This document shows, one piece after another, positions 26,877-36,576 of a stretch of 64,000 bases of DNA; position 1 is the first letter of the stretch; each line of letters starts with the position of its first letter. A program made the position numbers and the translations under genes. The notes beneath the pieces are model-generated. The model did no database searches. It saw only the letters and a list, made by a program, of their open reading frames with translations, and was not told where the DNA came from. The stretch covers positions 53,538 through 117,537 of the forward strand of contig JAIOHM010000221.1 of the NCBI GenBank assembly GCA_019912965.1. Direction: 5' to 3'. Source of the DNA: Anaerolineae bacterium (GTDB taxonomy: Bacteria > Chloroflexota > Anaerolineae > Aggregatilineales > Phototrophicaceae).

Positions 26877-29124
26877 CACTACCTTCGCGTAACGCCGCCG
26901 CGATTTGCCCCAGCGCAATCCCACCATCGTTGGGTGGAATATGCTGTTGCCAGTACGGTGTGAAGCCCGCCGCACGCAGCCCGGTAATGCATCTTTCCAG
27001 CAGCACCCGGTTCTGGAAACATCCGCCCGTGAGTGCTACCTGGGGTATGCCTACCTGCTGCGCCACTTCAACCACGATCATTGCCAATGTGTTATGAAAC
27101 TTTGCGCTTATCAGCGCAGGGTTGCTCTCATTCAATATGGCAGCAAGTATTGGCTTCCATTCAATGATGCCTCTGTCTGCATGATGTGTGTTAGTGATGG
27201 GTGTAATCTTATAGGGGTAGCATTCGTCGGTATCTGAACGCAGTGTGGCATATTCCAGCGCCATTGCTGTCTGCCCTTCGAAACTGCATTGCTGCTGTAA
27301 GCCCGCCAGTGCGGCTACGGCATCAAACAACCGTCCCATGCTGGAAGTCAGCGGTGTGTTTATGCCTTTTTTGAGCGCAACAAGCAGCAGATTAAGTTCG
27401 TGAGGCGCGAATTGCAGGCGTTGGCGGGGTAAATCGTCACCATACATTGCGTACAGGAGGCCGAGTAAACTGCGCCGGGGTTCTCTCGATGCAGTATCTC
27501 CACCGGGCAGTGGAAATGGCCGCAGGTGGGCAACTCGTGTGAAATCCTGATCTTCAACCAGCAAAAACTCGCTGCCCCAGATGGTACCGTCTGTACCATA
27601 GCCAGTGCCGTCCCAAGCAATACCCAGAACGGGGTGTTTCAATTGGTGTTCTGCCATGCATGAAAGCACATGTGCGTAATGATGTTGAACACGCAGAACG
27701 GGCAATCCAGACTGTTCGGCATATTGTGTGGTTACATAATCAGGGTGCAGATCGCAGATGATGGTGGACGGTGTTGATTCGTAAAGGTTTTGGAAGTCTG
27801 CCAAAGTCTGCTTAAATACATCAAAGGTTTCGATGCTTTCCATATCACCAAGATGCTGGCTGATAAAGCTGTGTTTATTATGCAGCAGGGCAGTCGTATT
27901 TTTCTGATGTGCGCCTACTGCGATGTAGCTCTGTTTGTCAGCCGGAATATCTATGGGCAGGGGGGCATAACCCCGCGCGCGCCGCAGCGTTAGCACCTCT
28001 CCCATTGCGACACATACTACTGAATCGTCCACATGGCGGGCGATTGGGCGGTCATGCACCAGAAACAGGTCAGCGATCTTGCCAAGTTTTGCCAGCGATT
28101 CGATTTCATCTGTGCAAATGGGTTCGCCGGAAAGATTGCCGCTGGTGGCAACCACCGGAAAGCCAAGATCATTCAGCAAAAGATGGTGCAATGGAGTGTA
28201 GGGCAGCAGCGCACCCATATAGGGATTACCCGGCGCGACTTCCGGCGCGATGTCGCCACCGCGATAACGCAGCAGGACAATGGGCGCTTCAGACGATGTG
28301 AGCAGCCTTTGCTCTGCAGCATTTATTTCACAGTTATCTTTGACCTGTTCCAGTGATGGAAACATGACAGCAAGTGGTTTTTCGTAGCGTCCCTTGCGCG
28401 TTCGAAGCATTGCTACTGCATCGGAATTACGTGCATCCACCATCAGATGGAAACCGCCCAGTCCCTTTACTGCCACAATACTGCCTGACCGGAGTGCATC
28501 GCCTGCTGCCTGTAAAGCCCCGTCGCGCGTTTCCATCACCCGCCCACTGCGATCCCATAGGGTTAGGTGGGGGCCACACTTTGGGCAGGCATTGGGTTGA
28601 GCATGGAAGCGGCGGTTAAGAGGGTTTTCGTACTCTGCCTGACAGTCCGCACACATGGTAAATCCGCGCATTGTTGTGTTCGGGCGATCATAGGGTAAGG
28701 CAAGAATGATGCTAAAACGTGGCCCACAGTTGGTGCAGTTGGTGAAGGGATAGCGATAACGGCGATTGGTCGGGTCGGAAATATCGCGCAAACAGTCCGG
28801 GCAGGCAGCCAGATCGGGTAAGATGAGCGCTGACTTTACACCGTTGCTGTTGCTGTGGTGAATGTAAAACCCGTGATCTCCCTGAAGCGGGATTGTCTGT
28901 ATGTTGAAATCGCAGATCGAAGCATGAGGGGGAAGCTCACCTTGCAAGCGGGCAACAAAGGTATCCAGAGTCGGTGTCGAGGCTTCTACTTCGATGACGA
29001 CACCCTGCGAGGAATTGACTATCCATCCACCTGTGCCCAAGTCTGTCGCCAGACGGTATACAAAAGGGCGGAAGCCAACCCCCTGCACTGTTCCCTGTAC
29101 CGTCAGCCGCCGCCGCTCAATCAT
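26845..29124 (-). CDS. hypF: Carbamoyltransferase HypF
   Basis: A 759-residue enzyme that activates carbamoyl phosphate and transfers the carbamoyl group to HypE for CN- synthesis. Domains: acylphosphatase (residues about 5-90, 'GTVQGVGFRPFVYRLA'); two zinc fingers ('CPDCLRDISDP', 'CTNCGPRF', 'CADCQAEYENP', 'CPKCGP'); a YrdC-like domain ('GGFHLMVDARN', 'TSGNLSGEPICTD'); and a Kae1-like C-terminal domain ('VQHHYAHVLSCMAEH', 'GIAWDGTGYGTDG', 'ALTGGCFQNRVLLE'). Length and order match the family. It overlaps hoxW by 4 bp and hypC by 32 bp. Confidence 0.96.
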   Translation of the reverse strand: MIERRRLTVQGTVQGVGFRPFVYRLATDLGTGGWIVNSSQGVVIEVEASTPTLDTFVARLQGELPPHASICDFNIQTIPLQGDHGFYIHHSNSNGVKSALILPDLAACPDCLRDISDPTNRRYRYPFTNCTNCGPRFSIILALPYDRPNTTMRGFTMCADCQAEYENPLNRRFHAQPNACPKCGPHLTLWDRSGRVMETRDGALQAAGDALRSGSIVAVKGLGGFHLMVDARNSDAVAMLRTRKGRYEKPLAVMFPSLEQVKDNCEINAAEQRLLTSSEAPIVLLRYRGGDIAPEVAPGNPYMGALLPYTPLHHLLLNDLGFPVVATSGNLSGEPICTDEIESLAKLGKIADLFLVHDRPIARHVDDSVVCVAMGEVLTLRRARGYAPLPIDIPADKQSYIAVGAHQKNTTALLHNKHSFISQHLGDMESIETFDVFKQTLADFQNLYESTPSTIICDLHPDYVTTQYAEQSGLPVLRVQHHYAHVLSCMAEHQLKHPVLGIAWDGTGYGTDGTIWGSEFLLVEDQDFTRVAHLRPFPLPGGDTASREPRRSLLGLLYAMYGDDLPRQRLQFAPHELNLLLVALKKGINTPLTSSMGRLFDAVAALAGLQQQCSFEGQTAMALEYATLRSDTDECYPYKITPITNTHHADRGIIEWKPILAAILNESNPALISAKFHNTLAMIVVEVAQQVGIPQVALTGGCFQNRVLLERCITGLRAAGFTPYWQQHIPPNDGGIALGQIAAALREGSDVFSSSGQAD

Positions 29125-29573
29125 GGGCTGGCTTTCGTGGATTTCGCTGTGAAGAATATCGTTATTATCTCGTCAATAGTTTTGATGATCTCTGGCAGCA
29201 GAGCATCAATTTGAGGTGAAAAGGTGACTCCGTAGTCAAACGATGCTCCGACGACTGAGATGAGCAGCGCCTGAGGGGCAGCACCGTACAATTCCTGGGC
29301 AGCCGCAAGCAGCGAAGCCGGGGTTACATTGTGAGTAAGTGCATCGGTCGTCCGCATTGGCTCGACGTGTTCATGCACAATCTCGCCGGGTGTTTCGCCC
29401 CAACGGGCATCTAGAAAAACAACCCGCTCTGCACGACTAACAGGCTCTGCAAGTTCTGGCGTGAGCTGGGTACTGGTGATTATGTTCTGGCCATTCCCCA
29501 GCATTTCCGCAAGATGCTGCCCAAGCCGATCATCAGAACGGAGCGGGCTGCCATAACCAATGATGAGATACAT
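29121..29573 (-). CDS. hoxW: Hydrogenase maturation endopeptidase HoxW
   Basis: A 150-residue nickel-dependent protease of the HyaD/HybD/HoxW family, which trims the C-terminal peptide of the large subunit after Ni insertion. It has the N-terminal 'IIGYGSPLRSDDRLGQHLAEML' with the first acidic ligand and 'VFLDARWGETPGEIVHEHVE' with the second acid and a His. It lies 3 bp after hoxH, whose C-terminal extension is its expected substrate, and overlaps hypF by 4 bp. Confidence 0.92.
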   Translation of the reverse strand: MYLIIGYGSPLRSDDRLGQHLAEMLGNGQNIITSTQLTPELAEPVSRAERVVFLDARWGETPGEIVHEHVEPMRTTDALTHNVTPASLLAAAQELYGAAPQALLISVVGASFDYGVTFSPQIDALLPEIIKTIDEIITIFFTAKSTKASP

Positions 29574-29576
29574 ACC

Positions 29577-30989
<1,413 letters not shown>

Positions 30990-30999
30990 TCTATGCCTC

Positions 31000-31533
31000 C
31001 TATGCGCCGAAACGCGACCTGCCGCTGAGGTCTGGTACGCGCCCTGCGAGAAGTTCAGTCAATACCCAGAAAATTACATCGGCATGTGGCGGACAGCCCG
31101 GTACGTAGACATCTACATTGACAACCGAATGCACAGGACGCACGACGGGTAACAATCGAGGAATCACCTGATCCGGGATTTGAGGGTTAATCAATTGAGG
31201 GTCAAGGTATGCTCGTTGCAGAACGGATTGTGCGCCGACTGTGTTACGGAGCGATGGTACATTGCCTGTTACGGCGCAGTCGCCAAGTGAGACGAGGATA
31301 CGGGTGTGTTGGCGGATATGGCGGATTTTTTCGAGATCTTCCTCGTTGCTCACCGCGCCTTCCACCAATGTAACATCCACCTCGTCGGGGAACTCTTTAC
31401 GATCAACCAGTGGGCTGTAGACCAGCTCGATTTGATCAGCCACTTCAAGCAGGCGTTCATCAATATCGAGAAATGACATATGACAGCCGGAACAACCATC
31501 CAGCCATACGGTCGCCAAACGTGTACGAGTCAT
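31000..31533 (-). CDS. hoxY: NiFe hydrogenase small subunit HoxY
   Basis: A 177-residue small subunit with one proximal 4Fe-4S cluster. Its ligands are C14 and C17 in 'WLDGCSGCHMSFLDID', a third Cys in 'SLGDCAVTGNVPS' and a fourth in 'VYVPGCPPHADVIF'. There is no Tat signal and no C-terminal cluster domain, as expected for the cytoplasmic HoxY type. ATG at 31533 overlaps the hoxU stop by 4 bp; a longer reading would run 69 residues into hoxU and is rejected. Confidence 0.95.
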   Translation of the reverse strand: MTRTRLATVWLDGCSGCHMSFLDIDERLLEVADQIELVYSPLVDRKEFPDEVDVTLVEGAVSNEEDLEKIRHIRQHTRILVSLGDCAVTGNVPSLRNTVGAQSVLQRAYLDPQLINPQIPDQVIPRLLPVVRPVHSVVNVDVYVPGCPPHADVIFWVLTELLAGRVPDLSGRSRFGA

Positions 31534-32240
31534 TTCCTTCCCTCCCGCATCTGCGCCAGATAGCTTAAGAAGGCGTAACGTTTTGACATCTCTCCAACCG
31601 CTTTGCCTTTCTCGAACAGGGCACCTGTTGGACATGTCTGCACACATTTGCCACAACTTGTGCAAGTTTCGGAGTCGCCCCAGGGCTGATTCATATCGGT
31701 GATAACACGGGATTGGATTCCACGCCCCATCACATCCCATGTATGTGCGCCTTCGATTTCATCACAGACACGTACACAGCGCGTACACAGGATACAGCGG
31801 TTGCTATCAAGCGCGAACCGTTGGTGCGAGGCGTCTACACTCCGTTTAGGATAGAAGTACGGCAGACGAATGTGATCAATACCCATCGATATTGCTAGGT
31901 TCTGCAACTCGCAGTGACCATTCTCTACACAGATGGAGCAGATGTGGTTGCCCTCTGCGAAGAGCATTTCTACTGTCATGCGGCGATATTTTCGCAGGCG
32001 CTCCGAATCTGTGAATACTTCCATTCCCTCGGTCACAAACGTGGTGCAAGCGGGCAGTAACTTGGAAACACCTGTGACTTCGACGAGGCACAGACGGCAA
32101 GCCCCAACACTGGAAAGCCCGCTAACCTGACACAGGGTGGGGATTGCCACATTGTGATCGCGTGCCACATCCAGAATGGTTTCGTCTTCTTGCCCACTCA
32201 TATCCTGATCGTTTAGCTTGAGCGTTACAACACGGCTCAT
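31530..32240 (-). CDS. hoxU: Diaphorase small subunit HoxU
   Basis: A 236-residue iron-sulfur protein homologous to the N-terminal part of NuoG. It has a [2Fe-2S] domain with 'CQVSGLSSVGACRLC' plus the later 'PACTTF', a His/Cys cluster ('GNHICSICVENGHCELQN'), and two 4Fe-4S motifs (CILCTRCVRVCDE and CTSCGKCVQTCPTGA). It carries electrons between HoxF/HoxE and HoxY. ATG at 32240 overlaps hoxF by 4 bp. Confidence 0.95.
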   Translation of the reverse strand: MSRVVTLKLNDQDMSGQEDETILDVARDHNVAIPTLCQVSGLSSVGACRLCLVEVTGVSKLLPACTTFVTEGMEVFTDSERLRKYRRMTVEMLFAEGNHICSICVENGHCELQNLAISMGIDHIRLPYFYPKRSVDASHQRFALDSNRCILCTRCVRVCDEIEGAHTWDVMGRGIQSRVITDMNQPWGDSETCTSCGKCVQTCPTGALFEKGKAVGEMSKRYAFLSYLAQMREGRK

Positions 32241-33880
32241 ACAGGCACCTTCGCTTTCAACGCTTTGCACACACCAGCAGGGCAGGTCTTGTCAACAATG
32301 TGCGCCAGATACTCCTCGCGGAAGTAGCGCAGCGTGCTTTGCACCGGGTTCGGCGCTCCCTGTCCCAGACCACATAAACTGGTGTGCTTCACCATGTCAC
32401 ACAATTCTTCCAGCAGAGTCAGATCATCCAGCGTTGCTTCGCCAAGTGTGATTTTGTCGAGCAGGTGATACATCTGTGCCGTACCAACGCGGCAGGGAAT
32501 ACATTTGCCGCACGACTCCGACATGCAGAATTCCACAAAGAATTTGGCGACATCCACCATGCAGGCACTTTCGTCCATAACGATCATGCCGCCCGAACCC
32601 ATGAACGACCCGACCTTCGCCAGTGACTCGTAATCCACTGTGATATCGAGATGTTCCGCTGGAATACACCCGCCAGATGGGCCTCCCGTTTGTACTGCTT
32701 TGAAGTGTTTGCCATCGGGAATGCCGCCAATATCGAAGACGATCTCGCGCAGCGAAATTCCCATCGGAACTTCGATCAATCCTGTTCGCTGGACACTTCC
32801 CGTGAGCGCAAAAACTTTCGTGCCTTTACTACGCTCAGTGCCAATTTTGGCGAGCCAGTCACCGCCCTCACGCAAGAGGGGCATAATGTTGGCAAAAGTC
32901 TCCACATTGTTGATGAGTGTGGGGTAGCCCCAAAGACCATGTTCCGCAGGGTATGGCGGACGTGGACGCGGGGTGCCGCGTTTTCCCTCTATAGATGCAA
33001 TCAATGCTGTTTCTTCGCCGCACACAAACGCGCCTGCACCGAGCCGCACATCCAGTTTGAAACTGAAACGTGTGCCGCAGATGTCCTGTCCAAGTAATCC
33101 GTGCTTCTCCGCCTGTCGGATAGCGTGGCGCAGTCTTTTGACTGCCAGCGGATATTCCGCACGCACATAAAGATAGCCTGCATCCGCGCCGACTGCATAC
33201 GCAGCAATTAACAAGCCTTCAATTAATTGATAAGGAGCATCTTCCATGACGCTGCGATCCATAAATGCGCCGGGATCACCTTCATCACCGTTGCATACGA
33301 CATATTTATGCTCACCGACGGCTTTGGCAACTGTGCTCCATTTCAAGCCAGTGAGATAACCCGCACCTCCACGCCCACGCAAACCACTTTTGGTGATCTG
33401 CTCGATGACCTGTGCAGGAGTCATTTCAGTAAGAACTTTGATGAATGCTGCAAAACCACCGTTAGCAATATAGGCTTCGATGCGTTCGGGATCGAGCATC
33501 CCATTATGTTCCAGTACAACTTTCTTTTGCCGGGTAAAGAATGGCATGGAAACATCACAGCGCAGGCGTTCGACAGGTGCATCACTCAGACTTGCCACAA
33601 CATCGGCTGCATCTTCGGGTTTCACACCTTGATAGAGAATATGCTGTGGCTCGACAGAAACGAGCGGGCCTTCAGCACATAAGCCTCGGCATCCGCCACC
33701 CGTAATTGCACAGCGTTTTTCTAATCCCTGCTGCTTGACCTCTGCTTCAAGTTTTTCAATAAGTTGTTCACTCTGGAGTGATTGACAGCCTGTGCCGGAA
33801 CACACAATGATTCGATGGTTAAAGCTTGCTTGCGCCTCGCGCTCTTTATCAGCAAGCTCAAGGAGTTCATCCGGGTTCAT
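32237..33880 (-). CDS. hoxF: Diaphorase large subunit HoxF (NAD- and FMN-binding)
   Basis: A 547-residue NuoF-like subunit that exchanges electrons with NAD(H). An N-terminal thioredoxin-like [2Fe-2S] domain holds 'VCSGTGCQSL' and 'GGGCRGLCAEGP'. The FMN/NADH part has 'GLRGRGGAGYLTGLKW', 'NGDEGDPGAFMDR' and 'GAGAFVCGEETALIASIEG'. A 4Fe-4S site has 'ESCGKCIPCRVGT' and 'TSLCGLGQGAPNPV'. No extra C-terminal ferredoxin domain. It overlaps hoxE by 14 bp and hoxU by 4 bp. Confidence 0.96.
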   Translation of the reverse strand: MNPDELLELADKEREAQASFNHRIIVCSGTGCQSLQSEQLIEKLEAEVKQQGLEKRCAITGGGCRGLCAEGPLVSVEPQHILYQGVKPEDAADVVASLSDAPVERLRCDVSMPFFTRQKKVVLEHNGMLDPERIEAYIANGGFAAFIKVLTEMTPAQVIEQITKSGLRGRGGAGYLTGLKWSTVAKAVGEHKYVVCNGDEGDPGAFMDRSVMEDAPYQLIEGLLIAAYAVGADAGYLYVRAEYPLAVKRLRHAIRQAEKHGLLGQDICGTRFSFKLDVRLGAGAFVCGEETALIASIEGKRGTPRPRPPYPAEHGLWGYPTLINNVETFANIMPLLREGGDWLAKIGTERSKGTKVFALTGSVQRTGLIEVPMGISLREIVFDIGGIPDGKHFKAVQTGGPSGGCIPAEHLDITVDYESLAKVGSFMGSGGMIVMDESACMVDVAKFFVEFCMSESCGKCIPCRVGTAQMYHLLDKITLGEATLDDLTLLEELCDMVKHTSLCGLGQGAPNPVQSTLRYFREEYLAHIVDKTCPAGVCKALKAKVPV

Positions 33881-34370
33881 TTTGAGTCCAATCTTTTAAC
33901 CGTATGACCGCTTCATCCGGCTCAATTTTTCCTGCTACTTCGCCGTCAAACACACAGGCAGGTGCAAGCCCACACGCGCCCAGGCAGCGGGCTATCATCA
34001 GCGAAACCTGTTTGTCTGAGGTGGTTTCACCTTTGTGAATCCCGGTGGCATCTTCAAGCGCAGACAAAATTTGTGGCCCACCTTTGATGTAGCAAGCCGT
34101 GCCGAGACAGACGACACAAGTGTGTGCGCCCTGTGGCTTCAAGTTAAAGAGGTTATAGAAGGTTGCTACCCCGTATACACGGCTGAGGGGAACGCCCAAA
34201 CTTTGGGCGACATAATACAGCGCAATATCATCCAGAAATCCAAACGCCTCCTGCGCGCTGTGCAGCGTTTCAATTAAAGCGTCTGGCGTAAACCCATGTT
34301 TACGCATTGTTGCGCCGACAATCCGCCAGCGTTTGTCTTCCGAAGGCGGCGCAACCGTATTAACGTGCAT
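33867..34370 (-). CDS. hoxE: Diaphorase accessory subunit HoxE
   Basis: A 167-residue NuoE-like [2Fe-2S] subunit. It has cluster ligands in 'CVVCLGTACYIKGG' and 'ARCLGACGLAPACVF' and an N-terminal helical region ('LHSAQEAFGFLDDIALYYVA', 'RVYGVATFYNLFNLKPQG'). It links the diaphorase to HoxF and is proposed in cyanobacteria as an electron entry site. It is the first structural gene of the hydrogenase and has two TGTGA-N6-TCACA-like sites in the 107 bp before it, so a promoter here is likely. Confidence 0.95.
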   Translation of the reverse strand: MHVNTVAPPSEDKRWRIVGATMRKHGFTPDALIETLHSAQEAFGFLDDIALYYVAQSLGVPLSRVYGVATFYNLFNLKPQGAHTCVVCLGTACYIKGGPQILSALEDATGIHKGETTSDKQVSLMIARCLGACGLAPACVFDGEVAGKIEPDEAVIRLKDWTQNEPG

Positions 34371-34431
34371 ACAATCGCTCCTTTACGTAAGCTCAATATC
34401 GAAAGCATAGCGGGTCCAGGAAGCACCCGAA

Positions 34432-34447
34432 TGTGGCAAATATCACG
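34432..34447. promoter_or_regulatory. CRP/FNR- or Rex-like half-site pair upstream of hoxE (distal to 34454 site)
   Basis: TGTGGCAAATATCACG keeps 8 of 10 half-site positions of TGTGA-N6-TCACA. It lies 62-77 bp before the hoxE ATG, and its centre is 22 bp (two helical turns) from the next site, which puts both on one face of the helix. Confidence 0.5.
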
Positions 34448-34453
34448 CATATA

Positions 34454-34469
34454 TGTGAAAAAAGTCACA
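34454..34469. promoter_or_regulatory. Exact TGTGA-N6-TCACA site upstream of hoxE
   Basis: TGTGAAAAAAGTCACA matches all 10 half-site positions of the CRP-family consensus and, in the 18-bp form, 12 of 14 positions of the Rex operator. It lies 84-99 bp before hoxE, next to the hypB stop. Confidence 0.6.
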
Positions 34470-34477
34470 ATAAAAGA

Positions 34478-35152
34478 TTACGATGTGTTCAGACACGATT
34501 CACGCTGCTCAATGATGAAATCCAACCATGCATCTATCCCAATGTCACGTTTTGCCGAGACTTCAAAAACCGGGATGCCGGGATGTATCTTATGTAGATT
34601 GGCGAGCGCAGTTTGACGATCAAATTCAACCGCCTCCGCCAGATCGATTTTGGTGATGATTGCTACATCAGAGGAATTAAACATGGGCGGGTATTTCAGC
34701 GGTTTGTCTTCTCCTTCTGTTGTCGAGAGCAGCACGACACGTATAGCCTCGCCCAGATCATAGCTGGATGGACAAACGAGATTGCCGACGTTCTCAATAA
34801 AAAGGAACTGGAACGCGTTTATGTCCCAATCGGCGATGAAATGCTGGATCATGTTCGCTTCCAGATGGCAGTTTCCGGCTGTCTGAATCTGCTTTACAGG
34901 TATCCCGGTTGCCGCTAATCGTCGCCCATCATTGTCTGTTTCCAAATCGCCCACCAATGCGGCAACCGAATAACCGCGTGCTGTCAATTTGCGTATCGTT
35001 TTCTCAAGAAAAGTTGTTTTGCCTGCGCCGGGGCTAGAGACCAGATTAAAGGTGAACACGCCCGCCTGTGTGAATTGTTGACGCAGGGCTGCCGCCAGTT
35101 CGTCATTTTTGTTTAATACACCCTGCCGAATTTCAAGCAGTCTGGTATGCAT
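34478..35152 (-). CDS. hypB: Hydrogenase nickel-incorporation GTPase HypB
   Basis: A 224-residue GTPase that supplies Ni to HoxH with HypA. Walker A is 'SSPGAGKTTFLE'. The metal-binding switch residues are at 'TAGNCHLEANMI' and 'NVGNLVCPSSYDLGE', and the guanine-recognition region is 'NSSDVAIITKIDLAEAVEFD'. The N-terminus lacks both the CxxCGC nickel site of E. coli HypB and a poly-His stretch, which is common outside enterobacteria. ATG at 35152 with GGAG upstream is preferred over a TTG six bases earlier. It overlaps hypA by 20 bp. Confidence 0.95.
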   Translation of the reverse strand: MHTRLLEIRQGVLNKNDELAAALRQQFTQAGVFTFNLVSSPGAGKTTFLEKTIRKLTARGYSVAALVGDLETDNDGRRLAATGIPVKQIQTAGNCHLEANMIQHFIADWDINAFQFLFIENVGNLVCPSSYDLGEAIRVVLLSTTEGEDKPLKYPPMFNSSDVAIITKIDLAEAVEFDRQTALANLHKIHPGIPVFEVSAKRDIGIDAWLDFIIEQRESCLNTS

Positions 35153-35498
35153 GTTCAATAATCTCCATAGATGTGAGTTCCAGTTCTTTGCCGCCTCGAA
35201 TCTCGGTCACTGGGTTTCCGCAGACGGGACATTCAAAGAATTGAATAGAAGGGAGTTGGCTTTCCTGATTACAGGTCGAGCAGTAGATTACCAGCGGCAA
35301 ATCTTCAATTTTCAGCAATGAACCTTCAAGTAACGTGCCTTTGGTGGCTATATCGTAACCAAACAGTAGAGCCTCTTTCACCACTCCGGCAAAGACCCCC
35401 AACTTGAGATTAACCACTGCTACACCCTCTGCATGAGCTGTGCGGGCAGCAGCTTCCGCAATTTCAACCAAATCACACGCGATGGAGAGTTCGTGCAT
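35133..35498 (-). CDS. hypA: Hydrogenase nickel-incorporation protein HypA
   Basis: A 121-residue metallochaperone. It starts with the diagnostic MHEL, whose His2 binds Ni, and holds the zinc site 'CSTCNQESQLPSIQFFECPVC'. It transfers Ni to the large subunit with HypB. It is the first gene of the minus-strand hydrogenase array. The 237 bp upstream hold no further gene, so its promoter should lie there. Confidence 0.95.
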   Translation of the reverse strand: MHELSIACDLVEIAEAAARTAHAEGVAVVNLKLGVFAGVVKEALLFGYDIATKGTLLEGSLLKIEDLPLVIYCSTCNQESQLPSIQFFECPVCGNPVTEIRGGKELELTSMEIIEHAYQTA

Positions 35499-35735
35499 AA
35501 CAATCTTTCAATGGGGCTTCAAATTCGTGCATGTTTACTTACAGCGTACAGGTAACTCCACTAACTCCTCAACTGACATCTGCCATTGTTAGTGGCTTAT
35601 CTTTGTCGTAATCCTTGAGATGAGTTTGGCGCTATCAAGTGGTATAGCAGATTGCGAGAACGAAAAGTTGATCGGTGAAAAATGAGGATGTGGTTGCCAC
35701 TAATGGCATGAATTCTTGAGGGATTGATGCGGAAT

Positions 35736-36575
35736 TCAGGTTTTTAGCGATCCGGCCAGCAAGCCCCGGATAAAGTAGCGACTTAAAATCACATAAACGA
35801 CAATCGGTGGCAGCGCGGCAACGACCGCACCAGCCATCGGCAAGTTCCATTTGACAGCTTCCCCACCTGCTAACTGTGCCAATCCGACTGTAATCGGTTC
35901 AGATGCACCCGTCGTCATGGTAACGGCAAACAGAAATTCGTTCCAGATTTGCGTAAATTGCCAGATGATTACCACCACAAAACCGGATACCGACAGCGGA
36001 AAAACAATCCGGGTATAGATGTTCCAAAAACCGGCTCCATCAATAGCGGCGGCTTCTAACATCTCATCGGGAATCTCGACGTAGAAATTCCGAAAAATCA
36101 GCGTGGTAATTGGCAAGCCATAAATCGTATGGATGATGATTAAGCCGGGTATACCACCATACAGACGCATATCCCGCATGAATTCAAATAGTGGGATGAG
36201 AATGCCCTGATACGGGATAAACATACCGAGCAGAATCAGCGGAAACAGAATGCGCTCACCGGAAATCCGCCACTTGGACAATACATAACCATTTAGCGAT
36301 CCGATGATGGCTGACAAAATAGTGGAGTTCGTTACCAGTGTGATGCTGTTCCAGATACGCGGCCCAAATTTATCAATCGCTTCTGCGTAACTCTGCCAGT
36401 GAATTTGTTCGGGCAATCGCCATGTGGTCGCCAGATTAATTGTGGCTGGGTCTTTGAGGCTGGTATTAACCACCACAAAAATCGGCAGAAGAAAGATGAC
36501 CATCCCGACGATCAGGGTAATATACAGTGCGGTACGCAAAGTGTACTGTCGGAATCTGGCTCCAAAGTATTGCAT
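35736..36575 (-). CDS. Sugar ABC transporter permease, MalG/CUT1 type
   Basis: A 279-residue membrane protein with six segments and the EAA loop 'MLEAAAIDGAGFWNIYTRIVF'. The ATG at 36575 (MQYFGARFRQYTLR) starts 1 bp after the stop of the upstream permease. An upstream in-frame extension of nearly 100 residues would overlap that gene and is rejected. It is the last gene of a transporter without its own ATPase. Confidence 0.9.
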   Translation of the reverse strand: MQYFGARFRQYTLRTALYITLIVGMVIFLLPIFVVVNTSLKDPATINLATTWRLPEQIHWQSYAEAIDKFGPRIWNSITLVTNSTILSAIIGSLNGYVLSKWRISGERILFPLILLGMFIPYQGILIPLFEFMRDMRLYGGIPGLIIIHTIYGLPITTLIFRNFYVEIPDEMLEAAAIDGAGFWNIYTRIVFPLSVSGFVVVIIWQFTQIWNEFLFAVTMTTGASEPITVGLAQLAGGEAVKWNLPMAGAVVAALPPIVVYVILSRYFIRGLLAGSLKT

Positions 36576-36576
36576 T

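Noticed and set aside
35582..35707. Inverted words GCCATTgTTAGTGGC and GCCACTAATGGC upstream of the CUT1 permease end
   Set aside because: The match is imperfect, the arms are more than 100 bp apart and there is no flanking gene logic.
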